A stretch of 64,000 nt of DNA from Calothrix sp. PCC 7716. GTDB lineage: Bacteria; Cyanobacteriota; Cyanobacteriia; Cyanobacteriales; Nostocaceae. The translations under genes and the position numbers were made by a program. The notes under the pieces were generated by a model that was not told where the DNA came from, searched no databases, and saw only the letters and a program-made list of their open reading frames with translations. The stretch lies in assembly GCF_019977735.1 (NCBI RefSeq), contig NZ_AP025018.1, positions 4,902,580-4,966,579 of the forward strand, given 5' to 3'. Of this stretch, positions 53,843 to 63,470 are shown one piece after another. The first letter of the stretch is position 1; each line of letters starts with the position of its first letter.

Positions 53843-56800
53843 ATGGCGGCTCAAAACTTTAGCAATCAATTTCTTGTTGGAAATAACTTCAACGGTCAAA
53901 ACCTCAATGGTTCAAATTTTTTCAAAGCAACTCTTACAAATGTGCAATTCGTTGGTACAGGGCTAAGAGGTACTAACTTTGAGGAATCTAAGTGGTTTAA
54001 TGTTAATGCATCTAATGCAATTTTTGCCCCTAACACCAACTTTCCATCGCCAGCGAATTTGTTCAAGGCGACATTAGAAAATGTTAATCTGAGTGGGGCA
54101 AACCTGACCCAGGCGAATCTCTCATTAATAGACACCAAATTCATTAACCTGTCGAATGCCAATCTCACTAATGCCAGTCTTCGAGAAGCTAATCTCAGTG
54201 GCGAACAGTCGGAGCGACCAAACCTTAGAGGAGCTAACTTTACCGGGGCTGATTTATATAAAGCGAAGCTCAAAGCTGCTGATTTTACAGGTGCAAATTT
54301 GACAAATGCCAAGTTAGAAGAAGCTGATTTTGAAGCAACTCTTTTAATTAATGTCGATGCAACTGGCGCTGACTTTCGATTAGCAAAACTGACAGATTTG
54401 ACACTGCAAAACGTTACTTTTGACCTAGCTAATTTTAGTAATGTTGTTTTGAGTGATGTCACTCTCGAACCAGGTCAAACTGCTAATGTGAGATTTCGTG
54501 GCGCTAATTTAACCAACTTTAGTCTAGATGATGTTGCTTTAACGGGTGCTGATTTTAGTGCTTATGTTGCAGCCAATGGCACTGTTACAGTCACAGATAT
54601 GACTGGGGCAAAATTCGTTGACAGCGATTTGACTGGCTCAAATTTCAGTAGTGCCAAGCTGTTGAATGCTGACCTGTCTAAAGGCAACTTCACCAATGCC
54701 AATTTTACGGCAGCTAACCTCACTGGGGTGCTAACGACTGATGCGATTGCTATTGGTGCAAATTTCACTGATGCCAAGCTGAATAACGCTAACCTGTCTA
54801 AAGGCAACTTTACAAATGCTACCTTTGTAGGCGCCGATCTCACGGGAGCGAGCGCAGTTGATGCCATTGGCTTATATCTTGGAGATGCAGGCAACAACAC
54901 CCTTAATGGCACCAGCAGCGGGGATAACCTCTTTGGTAACGGTGGCAATGATACCCTCAACGGTGCTGGCGGTAATGATTATCTCGATGGCGGTGCGGGT
55001 AATGACCGGATGGTTGGTGGCGCTGGGAATGATACTTATGCAGTCAATAGCACAGGCGATACGGTCGTTGAAAATGCAAACGCAGGTACAGATACTGTCC
55101 GTTCTAGCCTTGCTAGCTATACCTTAGCCAACAACGTCGAAAATTTGACTCTGATTGGTACAGCCCAAAGCGGTACTGGTAACGCACTTAATAATATTAT
55201 TACTGGTAACACTAGCAACAATAACCTCAATGGAGCAGCTGGCAACGATACCCTAATTGGTGGTGCTGGCAATGACACCCTTGATGGCGGACTTGGCAAT
55301 GACTCCCTAATTGGTGGCACAGGCAATGATACTTATATAATCGATAGCACAGGGGATATTATTACAGAAAACACCAATGAAGGTGTAGACACTATCCAAT
55401 CTAACCAAAACTACACTTTAAGCAGCAATTTAGAAAACCTCACCTTGATTGGTACAGCCCAAACAGGCACAGGTAATGAACTTGCCAACGTTATCACAGG
55501 TAATGATGGCAATAATACCCTCAACGGGGGTGATGGCAACGATACCCTCAGTAGCGGTGCAGGCGACGATTTGCTTAACGGTGGTGCGGGGGATGATTCC
55601 CTAATTGGTGGGACTGGTAACGATACTTATGTAGTAGATAGTACAGCGGACAATATTACAGAAAACGCCAATGAAGGTATTGATACTGTCGAGTCTACCC
55701 AGAACTACACTTTAAGCAACAACATAGAAAACCTCATCTTGATTGGTACAGCCCAAACAGGTACTGGTAACGAACTTGCCAACATCATTACAGGTAATGA
55801 TGTCAACAATACCCTCAGTGGGGCTGATGGCAACGATACCCTCAGTAGCGGTGCAGGCGACGATTTGCTAAATGGTGGTGCGGGGGATGACTCTCTAATT
55901 GGTGGGACTGGTAACGACACCTATGTAGTAGATAGTATCGGGGACAATATTACAGAAAACGCGAATGAAGGTATTGATACTGTCGAGTCTAGCCAAAACT
56001 ACACTTTAAGCAACAACTTAGAAAACCTCACCTTGATTGGTACAGCCCAAACAGGTACGGGTAATGAACTTGCCAACATCATCACAGGTAATGATGTCAA
56101 CAATACCCTCAGTGGGGCTGATGGTAACGATACCCTCAGTAGCGGTGCAGGCGACGATTTGCTAAATGGTGGTGCGGGGGATGACTCTCTAATTGGTGGG
56201 ACTGGTAACGACACCTATGTCGTAGAGACTACAGGGGATACTATTACAGAAAACGCGAATGAAGGTATTGATACTGTCGAGTCTACCCAGAACTACACTT
56301 TAAGCAGCAACTTAGAAAACCTCACCTTGATTGGTACAGCCCAAACAGGTACTGGTAACGAACTTGCCAACATCATCACAGGTAATGATGGCAACAATAC
56401 TCTTAACGGGGCTGATGGTAACGATACCCTCAGTAGCGGTGCAGGCGACGATTTGCTAAATGGTGGTGCGGGGGATGACTCTCTAATTGGTGGGACTGGT
56501 AACGACACCTATGTAGTAGATAGTACAGCGGACAATATTACAGAAAACGCGAATGAAGGTATTGATACTGTCGAGTCTACCCAGAACTACACTTTAAGCA
56601 GCAACTTAGAAAACCTCACCTTGATTGGTACAGCCCAAAGCGGAACTGGTAATGAACTCGCCAATATCATTACAGGTAATGATGCCAACAATACCCTCAG
56701 TGGGGCTGATGGCAACGATACCCTCAGTAGCGGTGCAGGCGATGATTTGCTTAATGGTGGTGCGGGGGATGATTCCCTAATTGGTGGGATTGGTAACGAC

Positions 56801-57973
56801 ACCTATGTAGTAGATAGTACAGGGGATACTATTACAGAAAACGCCAATGAAGGTATTGATACTGTCGAGTCTACCCAGAACTACACTTTAAGCAGCAACT
56901 TAGAAAACCTCACCTTGATTGGTACAGCCCAAAGCGGAACTGGTAATGAACTCGCCAATATCATTACAGGTAATGATGCCAACAATACCCTCAACGGGGG
57001 TGATGGTAACGATACCCTGAGTGGCGGTTTAGGTGCTGACACCATTGATGGCGGTATAGGCGATGATTCCCTCACTGGTGGTAACGGAATTGACTTGCTT
57101 TCTGGTGGCGAAGGCAACGACTTCCTTGATGGCGGTGCAGGTGCTGATACCTTGAATGGCGGTATAGGTGATGACGTTCTCAATGGTAGTGGCGGCAATG
57201 ACTTCCTTGATGGCGGTGCAGGCAATGACACCACCACTGGTGGTTTGGGTAACGATACATACATAGTCGATAGTACAGGTGATGTGATCGCAGAAAACCT
57301 TGATGAAGGAATAGATACACTTCAATCAAGCGTGGACTATACCCTAGGTGATAACTTAGAAAACCTGATCTTATTAGGCACAGCCCAAATAGGTACAGGC
57401 AATGGACTTGCTAACACCATTACTGGTAATGAAGCTGACAACACCCTCAATGGACTTGGCGGCAGCGATATTCTCTTTGGTAACGGTGGCGCCGATGTTC
57501 TAACTGGAGCAGGTGGTAATGATAACCTCGATGGGGGTGATGGTGATGACAACCTTAACGGTGGAATTGGCGCTGATACCCTTACGGGTGGGGCAGGCAA
57601 TGATGTCCTGACTGGCGCTGATGGTAATGATATTTTGGTCGGCGGTATTGGTAATGACACAATTACCGGTGGTATAGGCAGCGATACCATTCGCTATACC
57701 TTGGGTGATGGTAGCGATCGAGTTAACGGATTTGTCACAGCAACAGGGGGAGATTTCCTTTCCTTCAGTGGTATTACCGCCATTGATGTGCGGCTTGTTA
57801 ATACTGCTACTGGCACTAATACTCAGTTTAGAGTCAGCGACGGCATTGCTGGCAACGCAGGATTTGGCACAACAGGAGATTTGTTAATTACCTTGATTGG
57901 CACCAGCTTTACCCAAGCGGATATCAGCACCAACATTATTGACTCAGCAAATACGACCTTTTTGTTCTCGTAG
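53843..57973 (+). CDS. Pentapeptide-repeat / RTX fusion protein
   Basis: 1,376 residues, no signal peptide. Residues 1-345 are pentapeptide repeats of A(N/D)LxN type (ANLTQANLS, GANFTGADLYKA). Residues about 350-1280 are RTX calcium-binding nonapeptides (GGAGNDTLDGG and relatives) interleaved with an NYTLSSNLENLTLIGTAQTG segment. The C-terminus (about 1280-1376; GDGSDRVNGFVTATGGDFLS) is the usual RTX end, likely the type I secretion signal. Six nearly identical 98-residue units lie at about 520-1060. Secreted calcium-binding surface protein; exact role unknown. The fusion of a pentapeptide helix with RTX is uncommon but seen in cyanobacteria. Confidence 0.88.
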   Translation: MAAQNFSNQFLVGNNFNGQNLNGSNFFKATLTNVQFVGTGLRGTNFEESKWFNVNASNAIFAPNTNFPSPANLFKATLENVNLSGANLTQANLSLIDTKFINLSNANLTNASLREANLSGEQSERPNLRGANFTGADLYKAKLKAADFTGANLTNAKLEEADFEATLLINVDATGADFRLAKLTDLTLQNVTFDLANFSNVVLSDVTLEPGQTANVRFRGANLTNFSLDDVALTGADFSAYVAANGTVTVTDMTGAKFVDSDLTGSNFSSAKLLNADLSKGNFTNANFTAANLTGVLTTDAIAIGANFTDAKLNNANLSKGNFTNATFVGADLTGASAVDAIGLYLGDAGNNTLNGTSSGDNLFGNGGNDTLNGAGGNDYLDGGAGNDRMVGGAGNDTYAVNSTGDTVVENANAGTDTVRSSLASYTLANNVENLTLIGTAQSGTGNALNNIITGNTSNNNLNGAAGNDTLIGGAGNDTLDGGLGNDSLIGGTGNDTYIIDSTGDIITENTNEGVDTIQSNQNYTLSSNLENLTLIGTAQTGTGNELANVITGNDGNNTLNGGDGNDTLSSGAGDDLLNGGAGDDSLIGGTGNDTYVVDSTADNITENANEGIDTVESTQNYTLSNNIENLILIGTAQTGTGNELANIITGNDVNNTLSGADGNDTLSSGAGDDLLNGGAGDDSLIGGTGNDTYVVDSIGDNITENANEGIDTVESSQNYTLSNNLENLTLIGTAQTGTGNELANIITGNDVNNTLSGADGNDTLSSGAGDDLLNGGAGDDSLIGGTGNDTYVVETTGDTITENANEGIDTVESTQNYTLSSNLENLTLIGTAQTGTGNELANIITGNDGNNTLNGADGNDTLSSGAGDDLLNGGAGDDSLIGGTGNDTYVVDSTADNITENANEGIDTVESTQNYTLSSNLENLTLIGTAQSGTGNELANIITGNDANNTLSGADGNDTLSSGAGDDLLNGGAGDDSLIGGIGNDTYVVDSTGDTITENANEGIDTVESTQNYTLSSNLENLTLIGTAQSGTGNELANIITGNDANNTLNGGDGNDTLSGGLGADTIDGGIGDDSLTGGNGIDLLSGGEGNDFLDGGAGADTLNGGIGDDVLNGSGGNDFLDGGAGNDTTTGGLGNDTYIVDSTGDVIAENLDEGIDTLQSSVDYTLGDNLENLILLGTAQIGTGNGLANTITGNEADNTLNGLGGSDILFGNGGADVLTGAGGNDNLDGGDGDDNLNGGIGADTLTGGAGNDVLTGADGNDILVGGIGNDTITGGIGSDTIRYTLGDGSDRVNGFVTATGGDFLSFSGITAIDVRLVNTATGTNTQFRVSDGIAGNAGFGTTGDLLITLIGTSFTQADISTNIIDSANTTFLFS
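55411..57010 (+). repeat. 294-bp tandem repeat array inside the RTX gene
   Basis: The segment AACTACACTTTAAGCA recurs at about 55410, 55704, 55998, 56292, 56586 and 56880, a strict period of 294 bases (98 codons). Five full units and a partial sixth differ at few positions. Two diverged units flank the array. Confidence 0.85.
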
Positions 57974-58000
57974 CTAACATCTTGCACCTTCTCAACAAGG

Positions 58001-58025
58001 GTAAGGTGGGCACTGCCCACCTTAC
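58001..58025 (+). terminator. Perfect 12-bp-arm hairpin after the RTX gene
   Basis: GTAAGGTGGGCA, one base C, then TGCCCACCTTAC, 28 bases past the stop. A strong stem without a T run; it may end transcription or be a dispersed repeat. Confidence 0.6.
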
Positions 58026-58139
58026 GCAGGAATAAGCAAAATCTTTCTCAAGAAGCCCGGTTTCTCGGACTGGTGCATTCCAGTAGTCAAGAGTTCCTAA
58101 AAAATTAATATCACTTACATAACGCAGTGTCAGAACACT

Positions 58140-60224
58140 ATGGCAAATACCATTAAACTCACAGAAATTGGTAAATATACAACCGGAGTATTTAACCAAG
58201 GTGCGGCGGAAATTTCAGCTTACGACTCTGCATCCAAGCGGCTGTTCGTAGTCAATGCACAAACCGCCACTATTGATATTCTTGACCTCAGTGACCCCAC
58301 AAGTCCGGCCAAAATTAGTCAGATTGCTGTCGGTTCGTTCGGTGCTGTTGCTAATAGCGTTACTGCCAAAAATGGCATTATAGCAGTGGCTGTGGAAGCT
58401 GTGGATAAAACTAACCCCGGCAAGGTTGTATTCTACGATACCAATGGCACTTATTTAAAAGATGTACAAGTGGGGTCGTTGCCGGATATGTTGACCTTTA
58501 CTCCTGATGGCAGCAAAGTGCTAGTTGCCAATGAAGGTGAACCCGGTATTGTTGACCCTGATGGTTCGGTCAGTATCATTGACTTATCAGGTGGGGTTAA
58601 CAATCTCACTCAAGCTAATGTCACAACAGCAAGCTTCGCGAGCTTTAATGGCTTAGAGGCTCAACTCCGAGCAGATGGTGTCCGCATTTTTTCGGGCAAG
58701 ACTGCTGCACAGGATTTGGAGCCAGAATATATTGCAGTTTCTCCCGATGGGCAGAAAGCATACGTGACATTGCAGGAAAATAATACCGTTGCTGTAATCG
58801 ATATTGCCACCGCAACAGTTACCGCACTGCAACCATTAGGCTTGAAAGACCATAGCCTAGTGGGGAACGGACTTGATGCCAGCGACCGCGATAATGCCAT
58901 CAATATAAATACATGGCCTGTCTTCGGGATGTATATGCCTGACGCTATCGCAACTTTCAGTGCCAACGGTCAAACCTACTACGTGACGGCAAATGAAGGG
59001 GACGATAGGGGTGAAAACAGAAGTGTCAGGAATTTAACGCTCGATCCAACGGCTTTTCCTGATGCTTCGACCTTAAGACTAGACCAAAACCTCGGACGTT
59101 TGAGCGTGTCTAGTATTGATGGTGACACTGATGGCGACGGCGATTACGACAAGCTTTATGCTTACGGTACTCGCTCGTTTTCGGTTTGGGATAGCCAGGG
59201 TAACTTAGTTTACGACAGTGGTGATGACTTCGAGCAAATTACCGCCCAGCAATTTGCTGCTAACTTTAATGCTAGCAACGACAATAATAGTTTCGATAAC
59301 CGCAGCGACAACAAAGGTCCCGAACCAGAAGGTATAGTAGTTGGTCAAGTTGGTGACCGCACGTACAGTTTCATCGGTTTGGAACGCATTGGTGGGGTGA
59401 TGGTCTATGACGTAACTAATCCAAATAGCCCGCAATTTGTCCAATACCTCAACAACCGCGACTTCAGCCAAAACGTGCAACTACCAGGTGCAGGGGATTT
59501 GGGACCTGAAGGATTGACCTTCATTTCTGCCGCAGATAGTCCTACTGGTTTGCCCTTATTAGTCGTCACCAATGAAATTAGCGGTAGCACCACAACTTAC
59601 GCCATAGCACCTAACGATACGGGTGGGATTGTTGGTACTGAAGTGGGAGAAACTTTGAACGGTTCTAATCAAATCGATTTTATTAACGGTTTGGGAGGTA
59701 ACGATAGCATCTTCGGCGACAATGGAAATGATGTGATTTATGGTGGCGCCGGCGATGATATTATTAACGGAAACAACGGCGACGATTTGCTTTTTGGAGA
59801 ATCGGGGGTAAATAGCATCTTCGGTGGCAATGGAGATGATATTATCTACGGTGGGGCTAACAGCGATACGATTACCGGAAATAATGGCAATGACAGATTG
59901 TTCGGCGGTGCTGGTAATGATAACCTCAATGGTGGAGCTGGTGCTGACACTCTAATTGGTGGTGCTGGTAACGATACCATGAATGGAGCATCAGGGAACG
60001 ACACCTTTATCTTTGCATCGGGTTTTGGCAACGATAGTATTAACGGTTTCGCCAATGGTGCAGACAAAATCGATTTAAAGGTATTTGCGACTAGTTTCGG
60101 AGCTTTGACTGTGACTCAAAATAGCGCAAACACAGTAATTTCCAGTTCGCTGTTCGGTACAGATACGATAACCCTAGAAAACTTCATTGCCACCAATGTT
60201 GATGCTAGCGACTTTATCTTTTAA
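58140..60224 (+). CDS. Choice-of-anchor I family protein with RTX C-terminus
   Basis: 694 residues. The N-terminal 490 residues form a beta-propeller of the choice-of-anchor I family (IKLTEIGKYTTGVFNQGAAE; PEYIAVSPDGQKAYVTLQE; GPEPEGIVVGQVGDRTYSF), some members of which are annotated as atypical alkaline phosphatases. From about 500 to 640 there are RTX nonapeptides (GGNDSIFGDNGNDVIYGG), then a C-terminal RTX end (ITLENFIATNVDASDFIF). No signal peptide; export by type I secretion is expected. Phosphatase activity cannot be confirmed from sequence alone. Confidence 0.88.
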   Translation: MANTIKLTEIGKYTTGVFNQGAAEISAYDSASKRLFVVNAQTATIDILDLSDPTSPAKISQIAVGSFGAVANSVTAKNGIIAVAVEAVDKTNPGKVVFYDTNGTYLKDVQVGSLPDMLTFTPDGSKVLVANEGEPGIVDPDGSVSIIDLSGGVNNLTQANVTTASFASFNGLEAQLRADGVRIFSGKTAAQDLEPEYIAVSPDGQKAYVTLQENNTVAVIDIATATVTALQPLGLKDHSLVGNGLDASDRDNAININTWPVFGMYMPDAIATFSANGQTYYVTANEGDDRGENRSVRNLTLDPTAFPDASTLRLDQNLGRLSVSSIDGDTDGDGDYDKLYAYGTRSFSVWDSQGNLVYDSGDDFEQITAQQFAANFNASNDNNSFDNRSDNKGPEPEGIVVGQVGDRTYSFIGLERIGGVMVYDVTNPNSPQFVQYLNNRDFSQNVQLPGAGDLGPEGLTFISAADSPTGLPLLVVTNEISGSTTTYAIAPNDTGGIVGTEVGETLNGSNQIDFINGLGGNDSIFGDNGNDVIYGGAGDDIINGNNGDDLLFGESGVNSIFGGNGDDIIYGGANSDTITGNNGNDRLFGGAGNDNLNGGAGADTLIGGAGNDTMNGASGNDTFIFASGFGNDSINGFANGADKIDLKVFATSFGALTVTQNSANTVISSSLFGTDTITLENFIATNVDASDFIF

Positions 60225-60232
60225 CTTTTTTA

Positions 60233-60278
60233 AGGGACTTCCAAAAAATTTTGGAGATTTTCTTATATGGAAGTCCCT
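60233..60278. repeat. AGGGACTTCC-type element, copy 3, complete short form
   Basis: Perfect 11-base ends AGGGACTTCCA (60233-60243) and TGGAAGTCCCT (60268-60278) enclose a short A/T-rich core with TTTTGGAGATTTT. It lies nine bases after the stop of the choice-of-anchor gene and could act as a terminator. It shows the full outline of the family seen in partial form at 10344 and 18591. Confidence 0.7.
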
Positions 60279-60336
60279 AACTAGCTGCAAGATTCCCTAC
60301 AACTTTTACGCACGTCGGGAATTTGACAATAGCTAA

Positions 60337-60400
60337 GTAGGTTGGGTAGCCACTCACGTGCCGAGGCTTCGTCGGTTGAGTGAAGTGGCGTTGGAGGAAA
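60337..60400 (+). repeat. Second copy of the GTAGGTTGGG repeat
   Basis: Matches the copy at 52383-52443 over more than 55 bases. The inner stem is weaker here (CCGAGG with CGTCGG). Non-coding. Confidence 0.65.
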
Positions 60401-60452
60401 ATAGCAATTTTCAGTTAAATATTTTAGTGTAGGGTGCGAATTGTGAGTGTCA

Positions 60453-62474
60453 TCAAGCTACTCGCACAACTAACGCATAAGATTGAGGTTGAACAACACG
60501 ATTAGCGCGTACTATAATTTCAACTGTAGATGCAGGTATATCATTCCAAATAACCTGTTCGACATTATTATACCTATCAAACTCTGTAGATGTCGGCGCC
60601 ATATTTCCATGTCGTTCTTGTCCATCAGAGGTTTTGACAATTAAATCTAAGTCGTTTTGAAGTGCCTCTCCTGGATAGTCAACCCATACTAATGTAACTT
60701 TTAGTAGCGAGTCTGTGTCTTTTATTTCAACTTCAATTTTTTCCTCTTCACTTGTATCAAGAGCAGTATTTTCATCTTTAAAAATAACTCGCTCGTTCTC
60801 ACCGCGTGGCGCCACTGTTGCAGCTAAGTCAACTCTACCAAAACCTTCGGCAAAGTTAGGAATTTCTCCTGCTTCTGAGGGGACATATTGACCTGAGATA
60901 TCTTTGGCGCCATTAATAAGCATGGCTTTAACTAAAGCACCACTCGGAGAATTATAATTTTCTTTCTTTTGAAAATACTCTCTAACTACCGCAGCACAAC
61001 CCGCAACTAACGGAGTTGCCATGCTAGTTCCAGACAAAAATGCATAAAGGGGGTCTGCGGATGTGCCGTAAAATGGTTTTATATTTGCTTCTCGCGAACA
61101 AGTAGATAAAATTACGGTACCAGGCGCCACAATATCAGGTTTAATACGGTCACCTTGAGTTGGACCTCGACTACTAAAAGCTGCCATCCCTTCTGGGTTA
61201 TTACACCATCCATCTGATGCTATCGGTTCAGCGCGATAACGACCGAGAGTACTATATGGTTTTGATAATTCAGGTCTGTTATTTTCTGTCGCACCAACTG
61301 TAATACAATTTTTGGCGGCGCCAGGTGAGGCAATAGAGCCATTGTCAATAACACCGTTTACATCTCTGTCACGACCATCGTTACCAGCGGCAAAACAAAT
61401 TACCATATCTCGATGTTCCCAGACAAATTGGTCTACTTCTTTGCAATTAATATTGTATCTACCTGCAGTCGGGGCGCCCCAAGAATTAGTATGAACACGG
61501 GCGCCATCGTTTTCGTAAGGAACTTTAAATAAATCGTTTAAATCTTCGGGTATACCTCCTAAACCTCCTCTGGGGTCTAAAAGAGATTGTAAAACAAGCT
61601 TGGCTTTCGGCGCCGTACCGCGAATAGCACCACCCATACTTTCCGAAAAACCATCACCTAACACCGAACCAGTAACGTGAGTCCCATGTCCATCAGGGTC
61701 AGAAGCTATTGCTTTCCCCAATGCATAAAGCTTGAGTACCCTACCTGTAAAAGCAGGATGAACATCTTCGGTAGAACCTTTATCAAAACCACTATCAGCA
61801 ACTGCGACAATTTGACCTTCACCTTCAAACTTGGCGATGTCGTGGGTTTTATCTGCATTTATTACTGAATTCGCCACATTATTATATAGTTGTGCTGGTA
61901 CGTGTTCTTCAATATGTCGTACCTCATCTATTTTTGCTAAATCTTCTATATATTGTGCTTGTACCGAAAGCCTAATTGAGTTACGGGCAAATCGCAAGTC
62001 ATCAACGTTTATTCTCGCAGCTTCAGCAAGGCGCCTTTTTAGGTCGTCATTAATTTCAACATTATTATGGAATACAATATCAACTTCCTTTGGTTGCCGT
62101 GATATTGTTTTATCTAACTCACCAAGTTCAAGTAAATTTGTTCTTCTAGGGTCAACAGTTCCAGGACGTAACGTAGGTGCAACTTTAAAACCTTCTAAAT
62201 ATATGTTTGCCCATTGTACAAATGGTAAATTGCGAATAGCATCTAAATCAGCAGGTTCGTAACGACAAATATAAGCGTTTTCTGGTACATACTCAAGAAT
62301 GGAGGCGCCGACCTGTGCCAGTTGACTTTTTTGCTCGCGAGTTAGCGGTTGAGTAGCTTGGATTATTATATAGTTTGAGGTGGAGCTATCTGGACTGATA
62401 AGATTGGCAAATCCCATCGCATTGCTCTGCGCTTCTGGGTCAATCGAAATGCCATTGATAGTGATTTTTGTCAT
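60453..62474 (-). CDS. Subtilisin-like S8 serine peptidase
   Basis: 673 residues from ATG 62474 with GAGGT upstream. No classic signal peptide. Residues 1-200 look like a propeptide (YIIIQATQPLTREQKSQLAQ). The S8 domain carries Asp in VAVADSGFDKG (near 226), His in DGHGTHVTG (near 262), the oxyanion Asn in CFAAGNDGRD and Ser in SGTSMATPLVAG (near 483). A P/proprotein-like beta domain closes the protein (about 560-673). The triad is complete, so it should be active. Substrate and location are unknown. Seven or more GGCGCC sites lie in this gene alone. Confidence 0.93.
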   Translation of the reverse strand: MTKITINGISIDPEAQSNAMGFANLISPDSSTSNYIIIQATQPLTREQKSQLAQVGASILEYVPENAYICRYEPADLDAIRNLPFVQWANIYLEGFKVAPTLRPGTVDPRRTNLLELGELDKTISRQPKEVDIVFHNNVEINDDLKRRLAEAARINVDDLRFARNSIRLSVQAQYIEDLAKIDEVRHIEEHVPAQLYNNVANSVINADKTHDIAKFEGEGQIVAVADSGFDKGSTEDVHPAFTGRVLKLYALGKAIASDPDGHGTHVTGSVLGDGFSESMGGAIRGTAPKAKLVLQSLLDPRGGLGGIPEDLNDLFKVPYENDGARVHTNSWGAPTAGRYNINCKEVDQFVWEHRDMVICFAAGNDGRDRDVNGVIDNGSIASPGAAKNCITVGATENNRPELSKPYSTLGRYRAEPIASDGWCNNPEGMAAFSSRGPTQGDRIKPDIVAPGTVILSTCSREANIKPFYGTSADPLYAFLSGTSMATPLVAGCAAVVREYFQKKENYNSPSGALVKAMLINGAKDISGQYVPSEAGEIPNFAEGFGRVDLAATVAPRGENERVIFKDENTALDTSEEEKIEVEIKDTDSLLKVTLVWVDYPGEALQNDLDLIVKTSDGQERHGNMAPTSTEFDRYNNVEQVIWNDIPASTVEIIVRANRVVQPQSYALVVRVA

Positions 62475-62618
62475 ACACACCTCATTTTAGCTTGACGTAT
62501 AAAGTTTATTACTTACTCATGGCAGTGGTAGCATTTGTAAAAAAACGTAAAAAACGTTATTTGCTTATATAGCAATGCTTTGATTAATATATCTTGTAGC
62601 ACATCTGTCTGGTAGTAA

Positions 62619-63470
62619 CTATTCAAATACTACAGTTCTATCACCGTAAACCAATACTCTATTTTGTAAATGCGCGCGCACTGCTCTAGCTAAAACCATT
62701 CGTTCTAAGTCTTTACCCTTACGAATTAAATCAGCTACAGCATCACGGTGACTTATTCGTACTACTTCTTGCTCGATAATGGGTCCTTCGTCTAAGTCTG
62801 CCGTAACATAATGAGCTGTGGCGCCAATAATTTTAACTCCCCTTTGATACGCACGCTCATAAGGATTGGCGCCAACAAAGGCAGGTAAAAATGAATGATG
62901 GATATTAATAATCTGTGAAAATTTACTAACAAATTCGGAGCTAAGTATCCTCATATACTTTGCCAAAACCACTAAGTCAATATTATATTGTCGTAGAAGT
63001 TCTAACTGTTTAGCTTCCTGTTCGAGTTTGTTTTCGTTATTTATTGTAACATAATGATAATCAATACCAAACTGATTTGCAATAATTTCTAAATCAGGAT
63101 GATTGCTGATAATTAAAGGAATTTCTGCCGCTAACTCAGACGCTCGCTGGCGCCAAATTAAATCTAACAAACAATGGTCTTGACGACTGACCCAAATCGC
63201 AATTCGTGGCACGGTGTCAGAAAAATGAAGCTCCCATTTGGCATCTAAAGGTTGAGCAATAGCGTTGAAAGCTGGACTAATTAGTTCGCGGGGTAAGTGA
63301 AAACCCTCTAACTGCCATTCAATTCGTGTCAAAAACAATCCAACGGCAAAATCGGTGTGTTGGTCGGCATGTACAATATTACCACCGTTGGCATAAATAA
63401 AATTAGCAAATTTTGCTACCAAGCCTCGTTGGTCAGGACAAGAAATGAGCAGAGTTGCAGTCGCTGTCAT
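62619..63470 (-). CDS. purU: Formyltetrahydrofolate deformylase
   Basis: 283 residues from ATG 63470; ten extra codons are open upstream but unlikely to be used. N-terminal ACT domain (ATLLISCPDQRGLVAKFANF), then the formyltransferase-like domain with the Asn-His-Asp site: INIHHSFLPAF, GATAHYVTADLDEGPI. It splits 10-formyl-tetrahydrofolate into formate and tetrahydrofolate, balancing one-carbon units. Full length and typical. Not functionally linked to its neighbours. Confidence 0.95.
   Translation of the reverse strand: MTATATLLISCPDQRGLVAKFANFIYANGGNIVHADQHTDFAVGLFLTRIEWQLEGFHLPRELISPAFNAIAQPLDAKWELHFSDTVPRIAIWVSRQDHCLLDLIWRQRASELAAEIPLIISNHPDLEIIANQFGIDYHYVTINNENKLEQEAKQLELLRQYNIDLVVLAKYMRILSSEFVSKFSQIINIHHSFLPAFVGANPYERAYQRGVKIIGATAHYVTADLDEGPIIEQEVVRISHRDAVADLIRKGKDLERMVLARAVRAHLQNRVLVYGDRTVVFE

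Noticed and set aside
53896-57690. Several minus-strand frames of 70-190 codons opposite the pentapeptide/RTX gene
   Set aside because: Low-complexity Pro/Ser/Leu products generated by the repeats on the sense strand, with the same 294-base period.
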